Origin: a virus
Length of the DNA stretch: 22,375 nucleotides
Reading direction: 5' to 3' (one strand)
Virus record (IMG/VR): IMGVR_UViG_3300024520_000526
Span: 1 to 22,375 of that record
Each line of letters starts with the position of its first letter. Position 1 is the stretch's first letter. Shown piece by piece: positions 22,299 to 22,375 of this stretch. Made by a program: the position numbers and the translations under genes. The notes beneath the pieces were generated by a model. The model had not been told where the DNA came from and made no database searches. It saw only the letters and a program-made list of their open reading frames with translations.

Positions 22299-22375
22299 TT
22301 ATATTCCTCCTACATTTTCTCTCATTATATCATTATGATTAAGTTCTGTCCAATATATTTCTAATGCTTCAGTCT
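22299..22375 (-). CDS. 3' end of an unknown gene (partial)
   Basis: An open frame enters from the right edge: TEALEIYWTELNHND, then IMRENVGGI and TAA. It contains the ribosome site of the next gene and a likely promoter. The fragment is too short to assign. Confidence 0.55.
   Translation of the reverse strand, partial: TEALEIYWTELNHNDIMRENVGGI
22324..22352 (-). promoter_or_regulatory. Sigma70-type promoter before the small early genes
   Basis: The -35 box is TGGACA (22352-22347), the spacer is 17 bp, and the -10 box is a perfect TATAAT (22329-22324). The start is expected near 22317, about 20 bases before the ATG of the 18-aa peptide. It lies inside the end of the partial gene. Same layout as the SSB and Hsp20 promoters. 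Confidence 0.65.

Noticed and set aside
1-22375. CRISPR array, tRNA, integrase or insertion sequence
   Set aside because: No regularly spaced repeats, no cloverleaf-like stretch in the short gaps, and no recombinase or transposase motifs were seen in any gene.

Overview
This window is part of the genome of a lytic-type tailed phage, most like a marine or aquatic podovirus. Four things point there: a T7-like replication set (gp4-type primase-helicase, family A DNA polymerase, gp2.5-type ssDNA-binding protein, small PD-(D/E)XK nuclease), a class II ribonucleotide reductase, very large virion proteins next to a peptidoglycan peptidase, and densely packed AT-rich genes with start/stop overlaps. 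The host is not visible directly. Sigma70-like promoters and an IbpA-class Hsp20 with a ROSE-like leader suggest a proteobacterium, perhaps an alphaproteobacterium; this is inference.

Layout. On the + strand (1-7477) lies the end of a late module: the 3' end of an unknown gene, a 772-aa and a 1382-aa putative internal-virion/ejection protein, a membrane-anchored coiled-coil protein (holin- or spanin-like), an M15 peptidase endolysin and a 41-aa basic peptide. On the - strand (7510-22375, transcribed right to left) lies an early/middle module. In order of transcription it holds: an unknown gene end, an 18-aa membrane peptide, a 60-aa protein, a SleB-type hydrolase, three small proteins, primase-helicase, DNA polymerase, PD-(D/E)XK nuclease, SSB, a terminator, a Cas4/RecB-like nuclease, a GIY-YIG-like protein, a 113-aa unknown, a DUF3310 protein, NrdJ, Hsp20, a glycosyltransferase, a three-domain glycosyltransferase-like/methyltransferase-like/DUF115-like fusion, a methyltransferase, a 3TM holin, two small proteins, and a terminase small subunit. 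The two modules converge at about 7478-7509. No stretch over 300 bases lacks a gene, and I saw no tRNA, integrase, insertion sequence or CRISPR array.

How it works together. Three - strand promoters share one architecture: a perfect TATAAT, a 5-of-6 -35 box and a 17-bp spacer. They sit before the small early genes, before SSB, and before Hsp20. An intrinsic terminator separates SSB from the Cas4-like nuclease. Replication genes are followed by nucleotide supply (NrdJ, DUF3310), then chaperone and glycan/methyl-transfer genes, and finally holin and TerS, which prepare packaging and lysis. The observation I rate highest is the Hsp20 leader. Its Shine-Dalgarno sequence lies inside a short hairpin whose opposing strand carries TTGCT with an unpaired G, the hallmark of a ROSE RNA thermometer. 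A phage that carries both a small heat-shock gene and its apparent heat switch would be unusual.
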